A stretch of 48,612 bases of DNA from an uncultured Bacteroidales bacterium (GTDB taxonomy: Bacteria; Bacteroidota; Bacteroidia; Bacteroidales; UBA932). The notes under the pieces are model-generated. The model was not told the origin of the DNA. It saw only the letters and a list, made by a program, of their open reading frames with translations, and did no database searches. The translations under genes were made by a program, and so were the position numbers. The DNA lies in the NCBI GenBank assembly GCA_934700615.1, contig CAKUXR010000022.1:1-48612 (forward strand), in the 5' to 3' direction. How positions within the stretch are numbered: position 1 is the stretch's first letter; each line of letters opens with the position of its first letter. Below are positions 17,419 through 26,517 of this stretch, one piece after another.

Positions 17419-18465
17419 ATGAGATTACCTGCAGAATGGGAACATCAGAGCGGTGTCCAGCTTACATGGCCGGACGAGACCACTCCATGGTATGAACTTG
17501 ATAAGGTTCAGGAATGTTATGCCCGCATTGCATCGGATGTTCAGGCCGACGGGCACCTTATGATAGTGACAGCATCGATTGCTGAGGCATCACGCAGACT
17601 GAAGGAGGCCTGCGACGCGCAGGGCCTGCCGATTGACATTGACAAAATCAGTTTCTGCGAGTGCGAGATCAATGATACCTGGGCGCGCGACCACGGCGGA
17701 ATCTCCGTATATGGCGACAACGGAGAGAAATACCTGTATGATTTCGTGTTCAACGGATGGGGTCTGAAATTCGCGTCCGACAAGGACAACCAGATAACCA
17801 AGACGATTTTCTTCGAGGGTATGTTCAATGATGATGTGGCTTGCGTCGATATGAGGCCATTCGTCCTTGAAGGCGGCAGCATCGACACGGACGGCAAGGG
17901 TACGCTTCTTACCACGAAGTCATGCCTTTGTTCACTGAACCGGAACGAATATCTCACTCAGGATGAAATCGAAGGAGAACTGAAACAGGCGTTCGGACTT
18001 GAGCGCGTCATCTGGCTCGAGCACGGTTCCATCGCAGGAGACGATACTGACAGCCATGTGGATATCCTTGCACGTTTCTGCTCGGAAGACACTATCGCCT
18101 ATGTGCAGTGCGAAGATGAGAGTGATGAGAACTATGCCGAGCTTCATGCTATGGAAGAGCAGCTGAAGTCGCTCAAGACCATTGACGGGAAGCCATATAC
18201 GCTCGTTCCGCTCCCGCTTCCTGACCCGGCTTATCTGGACGGATACAGGCTTCCCGGTTCTTATGCGAACTTCCTCATTACGAACGGCTCGGTTCTTGTT
18301 CCGGGTTCCGGTTCACAGAAAGATGAAATCGCGAGGGAAAGACTTCAGGCGGTGTTCCCTGGCAGAAAGGTCAAAGTGCTGGATTGCAGCGCCTTGCTTT
18401 CGGGACATGGCGGACTTCACTGCGTGACCATGCAGTTCCCTGAAGGATGGTTAAGTAATCCTTAA
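17419..18465 (+). CDS. aguA: Agmatine deiminase
   Basis: A 348-residue enzyme of the peptidylarginine deiminase fold (PF04371) that turns agmatine into N-carbamoylputrescine and ammonia. Landmarks are LPAEWEHQSGVQLTWP at the N-terminus, INDTWARDHGGISV, the FVLEGGSIDTDGKGTLLTT strand, WLEHGSIAGDDTDSHVDILARF, and the catalytic Cys335 in HGGLHCVTMQFP. I start it at the ATG at 17419; the upstream in-frame TTG at 17404 would add MLGLD, unlike the family. The next step of the pathway, aguB, lies 180 nt downstream, separated by the palindromic repeat. Confidence 0.93.
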   Translation: MRLPAEWEHQSGVQLTWPDETTPWYELDKVQECYARIASDVQADGHLMIVTASIAEASRRLKEACDAQGLPIDIDKISFCECEINDTWARDHGGISVYGDNGEKYLYDFVFNGWGLKFASDKDNQITKTIFFEGMFNDDVACVDMRPFVLEGGSIDTDGKGTLLTTKSCLCSLNRNEYLTQDEIEGELKQAFGLERVIWLEHGSIAGDDTDSHVDILARFCSEDTIAYVQCEDESDENYAELHAMEEQLKSLKTIDGKPYTLVPLPLPDPAYLDGYRLPGSYANFLITNGSVLVPGSGSQKDEIARERLQAVFPGRKVKVLDCSALLSGHGGLHCVTMQFPEGWLSNP

Positions 18466-18607
18466 AAAATAACTTGGTAATCTTTGCGAGTCTTTTCGGT
18501 CTATATTTCTTTCCTCATCAGTCGTGTACGTCCAGTACACTCCTTCTTCGAAAAGAAATCTATCCTCGAAAATCCTTCACAAATCTTTACCAACTTATTT
18601 TTTCATG
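18464..18607. repeat. Dispersed intergenic palindromic repeat, copy 2
   Basis: The outer arms AAAAAATAACTTGGTAA (18464-18480) and TTACCAACTTATTTTTT (18587-18603) are complementary with one mismatch. Inside lie TCTTTTCGG with CGAAAAGA and a central GTGTAC-GTCCA-GTACAC. The whole element folds as a long interrupted hairpin and matches the copy at 843-986. It starts at the aguA stop codon and fills most of the gap before aguB, so it may act as a partial terminator or mRNA-processing site inside the operon. Confidence 0.7.
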
Positions 18608-18645
18608 CTTACTAAGAAAGTAAAACTGAAAATAAATACGTAAAT

Positions 18646-19533
18646 ATGTCTAAGATTCTTAAAGTCGGAATGATACAGCAGTCCTGCGGAAAGGATATTG
18701 CTGCAAATATAGCAAAGCTCGAAGCAAATATCAGGGATTGTGCCTCAAAGGGTGCTCAACTCGTTGTCCTTCAGGAACTTCACAATAGCGTTTATTTCTG
18801 CCAGACAGAAGAGGCCGCCATCTGTGACCTCGCTGAACCGATACCTGGACCATCTACGGAGCGTTATGGCGCATTGGCCAGGGAACTTGGCATTGTCCTG
18901 GTCCTTTCCCTCTTCGAGAGGCGCGCTCCGGGAATTTATCACAATACCGCAGTTGTCATTGAAAAGGACGGCTCCATCGCCGGCAAGTACCGCAAGATGC
19001 ATATTCCTGATGATCCATGCTTCTATGAGAAGTTCTATTTCACTCCTGGTGATCTCGGATTCCAGCCTGTGCATACATCTGTAGGTGATTTGGGAGTTCT
19101 CGTATGCTGGGACCAGTGGTATCCTGAGGCAGCCAGACTTATGGCATTGAACGGAGCAGACATTCTCATCTATCCTACAGCAATCGGCGGAGTCGGCACT
19201 GACGACAAGGAAGAGCAGGCAATGCAGCGCCAGGCCTGGCAGCTTGTCCAGAGGGGACATGCAGTGGCCAACGGCCTTCCGGTAATTACCGTGAACCGCG
19301 TAGGTCATGAGAATGATCCGTCAGGCAACACCATCGGACTTGATTTCTGGGGATTCTCTTTCGCGACAGGTCCTCAGGGCGAGATTCTTACCCAGTTCGA
19401 TACTGAACATGAGGAGAACAGGGTCGTTGACATTGACATTGACAGGACAGAATATGTGAGAAGGGGCTGGCCTTTCCTCCGCGACAGGAGAATCGACGCA
19501 TACGATCCTATTCTCAAGAGATTCGGAAAATAA
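18646..19533 (+). CDS. aguB: N-carbamoylputrescine amidohydrolase
   Basis: A 295-residue nitrilase-superfamily enzyme that hydrolyses N-carbamoylputrescine to putrescine, CO2 and ammonia. The Glu-Lys-Cys triad is E44 (LQELHNSVYFCQ), K117 (GKYRKMHIPDDP) and C154 (GVLVCWDQWYPEAARLMALNGADIL). The motif FYEKFYFTPGDLGF and the neighbouring aguA support this substrate over other nitrilase branches. Together aguA and aguB complete the agmatine-to-putrescine route. The arginine decarboxylase that would supply agmatine is not in this window. The TPR gene begins 9 nt after its stop. Confidence 0.93.
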   Translation: MSKILKVGMIQQSCGKDIAANIAKLEANIRDCASKGAQLVVLQELHNSVYFCQTEEAAICDLAEPIPGPSTERYGALARELGIVLVLSLFERRAPGIYHNTAVVIEKDGSIAGKYRKMHIPDDPCFYEKFYFTPGDLGFQPVHTSVGDLGVLVCWDQWYPEAARLMALNGADILIYPTAIGGVGTDDKEEQAMQRQAWQLVQRGHAVANGLPVITVNRVGHENDPSGNTIGLDFWGFSFATGPQGEILTQFDTEHEENRVVDIDIDRTEYVRRGWPFLRDRRIDAYDPILKRFGK

Positions 19534-19541
19534 AGAAGATT

Positions 19542-22500
19542 ATGGACAAAAGATTGGTGGCGGCATCATTGGCCGCGGTAGTCATTGCTTCATCGCAGTC
19601 CGCGACAGCATTTGCACAGAATGTGGCCGACAGGACGGAAACTGCAGTGACAGAGGCATACAAGTCAGGTCCGGATGCCAGACTCAGGTATGCCCGCGAA
19701 CTCTTTGAACATGGTATGTACGTGAAAGCCAGGGAGATATTCTCCGGCTATCCGCATGATATGACGGCAAGCGGATACGCAGTTCTCTGCGATGTCAAGA
19801 TGCAGTCCAACGGCTATGAGACCAAACTGGAGAAGTATATTTCGGAGTATCCGTTTTCCGGAATGGTTCCGCAGCTCCGTTTCGCGCACGCGCTCAATCT
19901 GTTCGCCGCAGACGACTATCCTTCGGCTTCGACTGAATTCGCCGAGGTCAATGCTGCCGGACTTTACAGGACCCAGCTTCCTGAATATACTTTCAAGAAG
20001 GCTTATTCTGATTTCGAGATAGGACTTGAAGAGGCCGCAAGACTTGGCTTCATGAAGGTGGTGGAACTTCCGCGCAACGATTATCAGGCGCCTTCATGCT
20101 ACTCCATCGGATACATCTGGTACGAAAGGGAGAAATTCTCCCAGGCTCAGGAGTGGTTTGAGAAATCAGCCAAGGACCAGCGTTTTGCAGAGGTGTCTTC
20201 ATATTATATCATGGAGTGCCGTTTCATGGAAAAGGACTACAAGTATGTCACTGACCATGCTGCGAAAATGTATGCTTCCGTGCCTGCCGAGCGCAAGTCA
20301 CATCTTGCCAGAATCATCTCGGAGTCATATCTCGTCCAGGGTGATGCCGCATCTGCGAAGGAGTATTATGACAAGACAAGCATAACGGAGGGAACCGGCC
20401 GAAAAGACTATTTCTATGCAGGTTCGCTTCTCTATGCATTGAAAGATTACAAGGGTGCCATCGACAAGTTCAATCTCATGAAGGAGCGCACTGACTCGCT
20501 TGGCCAGATCGCCAACTATCAGATGGGATACAGTTACATCCAGACCAAGAACAAGGTGGCTGCGTATACTGCCTTCAAGGATGCTGCCGAGGCTGGTTAT
20601 GATGCTGAAATTCAGGAGGATGCGTATTTCAACTACGCGAAGCTGGCATTCGACCTGAACAATGACCCTTCTGTATTCGACAGCTATATCAGGAGATACC
20701 CTGAGCAGGCTAAGGGTGACAGAATCTACAGTTATATGGCATTGGCAGCCCTCTATAATCACGATTATGCCGGTGCTGTGGAGGCCTATGACAAGATAGA
20801 TGTCCTCGACGCAGACATGAAGAACAATTACATGAAGGCCAATTATCTTCGTGCCGACCAGCTTGTGAGCGCAGGATCGTACAGAAGTGCAATCTCTTGT
20901 CTCAAGACTGCCGCATATTATTCTGACAAACGTACTCCGTTCAACCAGACGGCGCGTTACTGGCTTGCCGAAAGTTATTACAGGTCAGATGATTATGCCC
21001 AGTCTGCCGAGATGTACAAGAATCTCTACAATACTTCCGCCCTTTATGGGAAGAAGGAAGGAAACCTGATTCCTTACAATGTGGCATATTGCTACTTCAA
21101 GGAAAATGACTTCAAGTCGGCTGCAGATTGGTTCGATACGTACCTGCAGACAGGCGACAAGACAAGACGCAGGGATGCATTGACAAGACAGGCTGACTGT
21201 TTCTTTATCGATAAGGATTATGCAGGTGCGATTGCGGCCTATGAGACCGTTATCCGTGAATATCCTCAGCTGGACGACCTCTATCCGTACTATCAGGCCG
21301 GAGTCTCTTATGCATTGACAAACAAGCAGAAAGAAGAAATCAAACTGCTTGCGGCCACGAGGAGCGCTGCCCCTGACGCATCTTTCTGGTGTGAGACCGA
21401 GTATGAACTTGCGCGTGCCTATATGGGTGCCGGTGACAATACTTCCGCATCGCAGGTATTTGCAAGCATCGTTTCCGACGGCCGTGATTCTACATACAAG
21501 GCGAGGGCGCTTATCGGTCTCGGAATGATTTCCGCCAATGAATCCCAGTATGACGAGGCCCTTGCATATTATAAGAGAGTTGTCAGCGGTATGCCTTCTT
21601 CTGAATATTCAGAGGATGCCCTTCGTGCCATCGAGTCCATTTATCAGACAAAGCAGGAACCTGAGCAGTATTTTGCATATCTGAAGACTCTGTCGGGCGG
21701 AAAGGCTTCCGAAGCCGATCAGGAAAGCATGTTCTTCAATGCCGCCGAGCAGATTTTCCTTGCGGAAAACTATCAGAAGGCATTGACCTCACTCCAGGCT
21801 TACATTGACACTTATCCTTCAGGGGCTGATGTCCTGATGGCGGAATTCTATATGGCTGAGTCCTATAAGAATCTCGGAAAGAAGGAACAGGCCTGCGACA
21901 TGTACAGGAAAGTGATCGAGTCCGGTGATGAGTCATTCGTGGAGATGTCTTCATTGAACTTCGCGAAACTGTCCTATGGCCTCCAGCACTGGAGTGACGC
22001 ATATGCTGGTTACAAGTCATTGCTGGCCAATGCCAGAATCGAAGGCAACAAGCATACTGCCCTTGTAGGTATGATGAACTCGGCCTTCGCTGGCAAAGAC
22101 TACAAGTCAGCCATTGCGGATGCCGGTAAGGTATCCGCCGATTCCAAGAGCACAAAGGACGAGAAGAGACGTGCCCAGTATGTGGAAGCCAAGTCATATC
22201 TTGCTACAAGCCAGAGAGATAAGGCGTTCTCGATACTTAAGACATTGTCCGCTTCGCCTGCTACTCCGGAGGGTGCCGAAGCCGCATATCTCGTCATTCA
22301 GGACAGATATGACCAGGGCAAGTTCGAGGAAGTGGAGACATTGGTATATAAACTTTCAGACTCCGGTACTGACCAGAATTACTGGCTTGCGAAATCATTC
22401 ATCGTTCTCGGTGACTCATTCGCTGAAAGGGGAGAGATGAAACAGGCCAAGGCCACATTCGAAAGCATACGCGACGGATACACTCCTGCCGGAAGGGAGG

Positions 22501-22559
22501 ATGACGTTCTTGACAATGTCAAGATGCGTCTCGGGAAAATCGAGTCTATAGGAGAGTAA
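19542..22559 (+). CDS. Large tetratricopeptide-repeat periplasmic or outer-membrane protein
   Basis: A 1005-residue protein with an N-terminal signal (MDKRLVAASLAAVVIASSQSATAFAQ) and then TPR-like helical repeats along nearly its whole length (for example ARELFEHGMYVKAREIFSGYP, YWLAESYYRSDDYAQSAEMYKNLY, ALIGLGMISANESQYDEALAYYKRV). There is no enzyme domain. It starts 9 nt after aguB and is followed after 26 nt by an outer-membrane barrel protein, so it is probably co-transcribed with both. A scaffold role at the cell envelope with the barrel partner is plausible but unproven. The TPR count was not determined. Confidence 0.85.
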   Translation: MDKRLVAASLAAVVIASSQSATAFAQNVADRTETAVTEAYKSGPDARLRYARELFEHGMYVKAREIFSGYPHDMTASGYAVLCDVKMQSNGYETKLEKYISEYPFSGMVPQLRFAHALNLFAADDYPSASTEFAEVNAAGLYRTQLPEYTFKKAYSDFEIGLEEAARLGFMKVVELPRNDYQAPSCYSIGYIWYEREKFSQAQEWFEKSAKDQRFAEVSSYYIMECRFMEKDYKYVTDHAAKMYASVPAERKSHLARIISESYLVQGDAASAKEYYDKTSITEGTGRKDYFYAGSLLYALKDYKGAIDKFNLMKERTDSLGQIANYQMGYSYIQTKNKVAAYTAFKDAAEAGYDAEIQEDAYFNYAKLAFDLNNDPSVFDSYIRRYPEQAKGDRIYSYMALAALYNHDYAGAVEAYDKIDVLDADMKNNYMKANYLRADQLVSAGSYRSAISCLKTAAYYSDKRTPFNQTARYWLAESYYRSDDYAQSAEMYKNLYNTSALYGKKEGNLIPYNVAYCYFKENDFKSAADWFDTYLQTGDKTRRRDALTRQADCFFIDKDYAGAIAAYETVIREYPQLDDLYPYYQAGVSYALTNKQKEEIKLLAATRSAAPDASFWCETEYELARAYMGAGDNTSASQVFASIVSDGRDSTYKARALIGLGMISANESQYDEALAYYKRVVSGMPSSEYSEDALRAIESIYQTKQEPEQYFAYLKTLSGGKASEADQESMFFNAAEQIFLAENYQKALTSLQAYIDTYPSGADVLMAEFYMAESYKNLGKKEQACDMYRKVIESGDESFVEMSSLNFAKLSYGLQHWSDAYAGYKSLLANARIEGNKHTALVGMMNSAFAGKDYKSAIADAGKVSADSKSTKDEKRRAQYVEAKSYLATSQRDKAFSILKTLSASPATPEGAEAAYLVIQDRYDQGKFEEVETLVYKLSDSGTDQNYWLAKSFIVLGDSFAERGEMKQAKATFESIRDGYTPAGREDDVLDNVKMRLGKIESIGE

Positions 22560-22585
22560 AGTCAATGCTAATCAAGAGATTATAT

Positions 22586-24388
22586 ATGAAAAAGATATAT
22601 TTTTTACCGATTGTTGCGGCAATGCTGATTCCTATGGGGGCAGCAGCGCAGAATCTGAATCCTACAGTCTCTGTGACAAGGACTTACGAGGGAAAGCTCA
22701 TGGATGTCCACAAGCCGATGGAGTTGATGGCCGTGGCTGACTCCATGTCGCGTTTCGACCTGGATTTCGACTATTCCGTATTCGACAATCCGTATCGCGG
22801 AGCATATGATTTCAAGCCTTATGAACTCCAGATGCGTCCGCAGGACAATCCATATACCGGCCGCAAGATATATTTCAAGGCGGGTGCCGGATACCGGCTC
22901 AGGCCTTCAGTGGATTTTGTCTGGGAGCCGAACCTGAAGACGGAGAAATTCAAGATGGATGTCTTCGCGTCACATCATTCCTATATCGGAAAGTACAGGA
23001 AGATGTGGTTCGATGATGACTTCAGACTTACTACTGCAGCCGACAAGGAGCGCTGGAACGGCTATGACATGATGTCTGTGGCCGGTTTCAACGGTCAGGC
23101 TGACCTGAACAAGGCAACATTGACCTTCGACGCGGGCTATGAGGGAATCCATACCAAGGATTCCCAGCTGGCTGCAGGGTATAACGGAGCCGAGTTCTCA
23201 TTCCGTGCGAAATCTTCCAACCCGTCAGAGTCATACCTTTATTACGATGTCGCAATGAAATACAAGGGTACCGTGCAGGGACTCGGAGGACTTCAGATGG
23301 ACGACCCGTTCGAGGCAGGAGTGACACATAAGACGGTGGGAATCAATGATGTCGATTTCAATGTTACTTTAGGCCCCGTTATGAACAGGGACCACCGTAT
23401 CGTTGCGGACTTCGGAATGGGCATGACCTGGTACGGAGGCGGATTCAAGACCAGTGTTGGAACTGCTTATGTCACACCGAAATACATACTCGAAAGAAAC
23501 CGCTGGCGTATTGCCGTAGGTCCGAAATTCAGCTTCAATATCAGCGACAGGGACGGCAGTACCTCATTGAACACCAACAAGGGAACCCTCATTTATCCTG
23601 ATGCCAACATCGGTTTCGAACTTGTGAGAAATTATCTCAACATCTATTTCAAGGCCACCGGAGGCGACTACAGGAACCAGTATTCCGCACTTAAGGAGCG
23701 CAACCACTTCTTCATGCCTTATCATGGCATGTCCAACAATTCTGTAGAGCAGTATAACCTGGCTCTCGGTCTCGGAGGAAATATCCGCAGCCGTTTCATA
23801 TTCGATGTCAAGGGCGGATTCAGAAGTTATGAGGCAATGCCTTTCGACGTCGTTTACCTGAATTCTTATGACGGAACGATGTCTGAGATGCTATCGGCCC
23901 TCGCTTACCTGAACGGTACTGCGGCTTATGCGAACCTGAAATTCAAGTGGGAGTCCAGAAACCTCAGCATTGACTCGAGGTTTGACATTGAAAAGACGAT
24001 GTTCAAGAAGAGCGAGAAGGATGCTTACTTTTATTTTGAGCCGTCAAGATTCTCGGGTTTCGTGAATGCAACATACAATTGGAAGAAGCGCATTTTTGCA
24101 GGAGTTTCAGCTGAATTCGCGTCAAGACGCGACGGAAGGACATTGACAAAGAATTTCGAGTCTGAAACCGTGGGCGGAGAGACCGGCTGGAAAGTGAAAT
24201 CAATCATGGTGAATGATTCCAGCATTCCTGCTTGGGTGAATCTCGGTGTACATGCGGAGTTCGCATTCAGCCGCAAAATGTCATTCTGGGTGCGCGGAGA
24301 GAATCTTCTGGATATGAATATCCAGCGCGCTCCGCTTTATACTGACGGCGGGATCGGCTTTACTGCCGGCATTTGCCTGAATCTATAA
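22586..24388 (+). CDS. Outer-membrane beta-barrel protein (TonB-receptor-like barrel without plug)
   Basis: I start this at the ATG at 22586 because MKKIYFLPIVAAMLIPMGAAAQ is a clean signal peptide; an ATG at 22565 would add seven residues. The 600-residue protein is rich in alternating aromatic/polar beta strands (YFKAGAGYRLRPSVDFVWEPNL, FIFDVKGGFRSYEAMPFDV) and ends with MSFWVRGENLLDMNIQRAPLYTDGGIGFTAGICLNL, which resembles the last strands of TonB-dependent receptors, terminating in a hydrophobic residue. No carboxypeptidase-like or plug domain and no clear TonB box were seen. It follows the TPR gene and is likely its partner; the pair is a recurrent uncharacterised unit in Bacteroidales as far as I can recall. 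Confidence 0.75.
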   Translation: MKKIYFLPIVAAMLIPMGAAAQNLNPTVSVTRTYEGKLMDVHKPMELMAVADSMSRFDLDFDYSVFDNPYRGAYDFKPYELQMRPQDNPYTGRKIYFKAGAGYRLRPSVDFVWEPNLKTEKFKMDVFASHHSYIGKYRKMWFDDDFRLTTAADKERWNGYDMMSVAGFNGQADLNKATLTFDAGYEGIHTKDSQLAAGYNGAEFSFRAKSSNPSESYLYYDVAMKYKGTVQGLGGLQMDDPFEAGVTHKTVGINDVDFNVTLGPVMNRDHRIVADFGMGMTWYGGGFKTSVGTAYVTPKYILERNRWRIAVGPKFSFNISDRDGSTSLNTNKGTLIYPDANIGFELVRNYLNIYFKATGGDYRNQYSALKERNHFFMPYHGMSNNSVEQYNLALGLGGNIRSRFIFDVKGGFRSYEAMPFDVVYLNSYDGTMSEMLSALAYLNGTAAYANLKFKWESRNLSIDSRFDIEKTMFKKSEKDAYFYFEPSRFSGFVNATYNWKKRIFAGVSAEFASRRDGRTLTKNFESETVGGETGWKVKSIMVNDSSIPAWVNLGVHAEFAFSRKMSFWVRGENLLDMNIQRAPLYTDGGIGFTAGICLNL

Positions 24389-24403
24389 TTTTTATTATAT
24401 TTG
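24373..24403 (+). promoter_or_regulatory. Promoter for gyrB
   Basis: TTG at 24373-24375 and TATATTTG at 24396-24403 with a 20-nt spacer. The -33 element lies inside the end of the preceding gene. The leader of about 75 nt holds TGCAA...TTGCA arms that could fold. Confidence 0.6.
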
Positions 24404-24486
24404 TAGGCTTGCAATCTGGCGCGGGAACTGTGCTGTTGCAGGCGTTTAGAAAGAACATTAAGAAAGAATAAATATAATTTTTGAGG

Positions 24487-26496
24487 ATGGAAGAAAACGA
24501 AAAGATGCGCGAAGCCGAAGAGCAGTATTCGGCCGGCAGTATCCAGGTTCTTGAGGGACTTGAGGCTGTAAGAAAAAGACCATCAATGTATATTGGAGAC
24601 GTCGGGGTCAGAGGTCTTCATCATCTTGTATATGAGGTAGTTGACAACAGTATCGACGAGGCTATGGCCGGATACTGTGATCATATCGAAGTTACCATCA
24701 ATGAGGATAACTCCATCAGAGTCCAGGACAACGGACGAGGAATTCCTACCGGAATGCACCCTAAGGAGCACAGGTCTGCCCTCGAGGTCGTGTTGACGGT
24801 GCTTCATGCCGGCGGTAAATTCAGCAAGGACAGCTACAAGGTGTCCGGAGGTCTCCACGGTGTGGGTGTGTCCTGCGTGAATGCATTGTCGGACCTTCTC
24901 ATTGCCGAAGTGCACAGGGAGGGAAAGGTTTTCCAGCAGAAATACTCCAAGGGCAAGCCGATTACACCTGTTGAGGTCATCGGAGAGTGCCAGGATACCG
25001 GGACAACCATTACATTCCACCCGGATCCGGAGATTTTCACTGTTACCACTATCTATGATTATGATACTCTCGCAAAGAGGATGCGTGAACTTGCGTTCCT
25101 GAACAAGGGAATCAAGATAACATTGACGGACAACAGGACTCTCATTGACGAGTACGTGACTGATGCCAACGGCAACTACAGTCCTACAGGAAAGCAGATT
25201 CACAAGCGTGACGTCTTCTATTCCCAGGAAGGTCTCAAGGAGTTCATAAAATATCTTGATGCAAGTCAGGAAGAGCTTATCCCTGAGCCTATTTGCGTGA
25301 CATCGGACAAGATTATCCCTATCGATATCGCTCTCCAGTACAATACCGGTTACAAGGAGACTATCCTCTCCTATGTGAACAATATCCACACTATCGAGGG
25401 CGGAACCCACCTTCAGGGATTCAAGATGGGATTGTCCCGTTCGCTCAGAAACTATGCGGACAAGAACAAGATGCTGGAGAAGGTGAAGGTGGAACTTTCT
25501 CAGGAGGACTTCCGCGAGGGTCTTACCGCCATCGTTTCCGTCAAGGTCGCAGAGCCTCAGTTCGAGGGGCAGACCAAGACGAAACTCGGAAACAGCGAGG
25601 TTACCTCTGTCGTTTCACAGGCTACGGCGGCAGCCATGGACCAGTATCTCGAAGAGAATCCGAAGTTGGCGAAGATTATCATTGAAAAGGTCATCCTTGC
25701 CGCAACTGCCAGAACAGCAGCCCGTAAGGCTCGTGAGATGGTTCAGCGCAAGACTGTCATGTCAGGTGCCGGAATGCCGGGTAAGCTTGCGGACTGCTCT
25801 GAGCGCAATCCTGAAGAGTGCGAGCTCTTCCTCGTCGAGGGAGATTCCGCAGGCGGTACGGCAAAACAGGGCCGTGACCGTCGCATTCAGGCAATCCTTC
25901 CTTTGAGAGGTAAGATTCTCAATGTGGAGAAGGCTGCCGAGGACAGGGCATTCGACAGTGAGGAAATCCGCAACATCTATACGGCTCTCGGCGTGACCGT
26001 GGCCCAGGAAGATGAGAACGGAGAGAAGAGGATGGACCTCAGCAAGCTCCGTTACCACAAGGTCATCATCATGACCGATGCCGATGTGGACGGAAGCCAC
26101 ATTGCAACATTGATTCTTACATTCTTCTTCAGATATATGTTCGACCTCATCAGGAACGGCTATGTATATCTTGCGACTCCGCCGCTCTATCTTGTGAAAA
26201 AGGGCAAGGAGGAGATTTACTGCTGGACCGATGCGCAGCGTGCAGAAGCCACTCAGAAACTCGGAAAGGGTTCCGACAAGGGCGTGACGGTGCAGCGTTA
26301 CAAAGGTCTTGGAGAGATGAGTGAACATCAGCTCTGGGATACCACAATGGACCCTTCCAAGAGAAGACTCCGCAAAATCACCATTGACAATGCCGCAGAA
26401 GCGGAAAGGACATTCTCAATGCTGATGGGCGATGATGTCCCTCCACGCAGGCAGTTTATCGAGGAGAATGCGCATTACGCAAACATTGATGCATAA
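24487..26496 (+). CDS. gyrB: DNA gyrase subunit B
   Basis: A 669-residue type IIA topoisomerase ATPase subunit, started at the ATG at 24487 rather than the in-frame TTG at 24481. GHKL ATPase motifs are SIQVLEGLEAVRKRPSMYIGD, EVVDNSIDEAMAGYC (catalytic Glu and Mg-binding Asn), VQDNGRGIPTG and GGLHGVGVSCVNALS. The Toprim motif EGDSAGGTAKQGRDRRIQAILPLRGKILNVEKA begins at E451, with the DADVDGSHI acidic cluster further on. These sequences and the short C-terminal Toprim region favour GyrB over ParE, though ParE is the only serious alternative. The spt gene follows after 21 nt. Confidence 0.93.
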   Translation: MEENEKMREAEEQYSAGSIQVLEGLEAVRKRPSMYIGDVGVRGLHHLVYEVVDNSIDEAMAGYCDHIEVTINEDNSIRVQDNGRGIPTGMHPKEHRSALEVVLTVLHAGGKFSKDSYKVSGGLHGVGVSCVNALSDLLIAEVHREGKVFQQKYSKGKPITPVEVIGECQDTGTTITFHPDPEIFTVTTIYDYDTLAKRMRELAFLNKGIKITLTDNRTLIDEYVTDANGNYSPTGKQIHKRDVFYSQEGLKEFIKYLDASQEELIPEPICVTSDKIIPIDIALQYNTGYKETILSYVNNIHTIEGGTHLQGFKMGLSRSLRNYADKNKMLEKVKVELSQEDFREGLTAIVSVKVAEPQFEGQTKTKLGNSEVTSVVSQATAAAMDQYLEENPKLAKIIIEKVILAATARTAARKAREMVQRKTVMSGAGMPGKLADCSERNPEECELFLVEGDSAGGTAKQGRDRRIQAILPLRGKILNVEKAAEDRAFDSEEIRNIYTALGVTVAQEDENGEKRMDLSKLRYHKVIIMTDADVDGSHIATLILTFFFRYMFDLIRNGYVYLATPPLYLVKKGKEEIYCWTDAQRAEATQKLGKGSDKGVTVQRYKGLGEMSEHQLWDTTMDPSKRRLRKITIDNAAEAERTFSMLMGDDVPPRRQFIEENAHYANIDA

Positions 26497-26517
26497 ATTC
26501 ACTAAAATCTAGACAAT

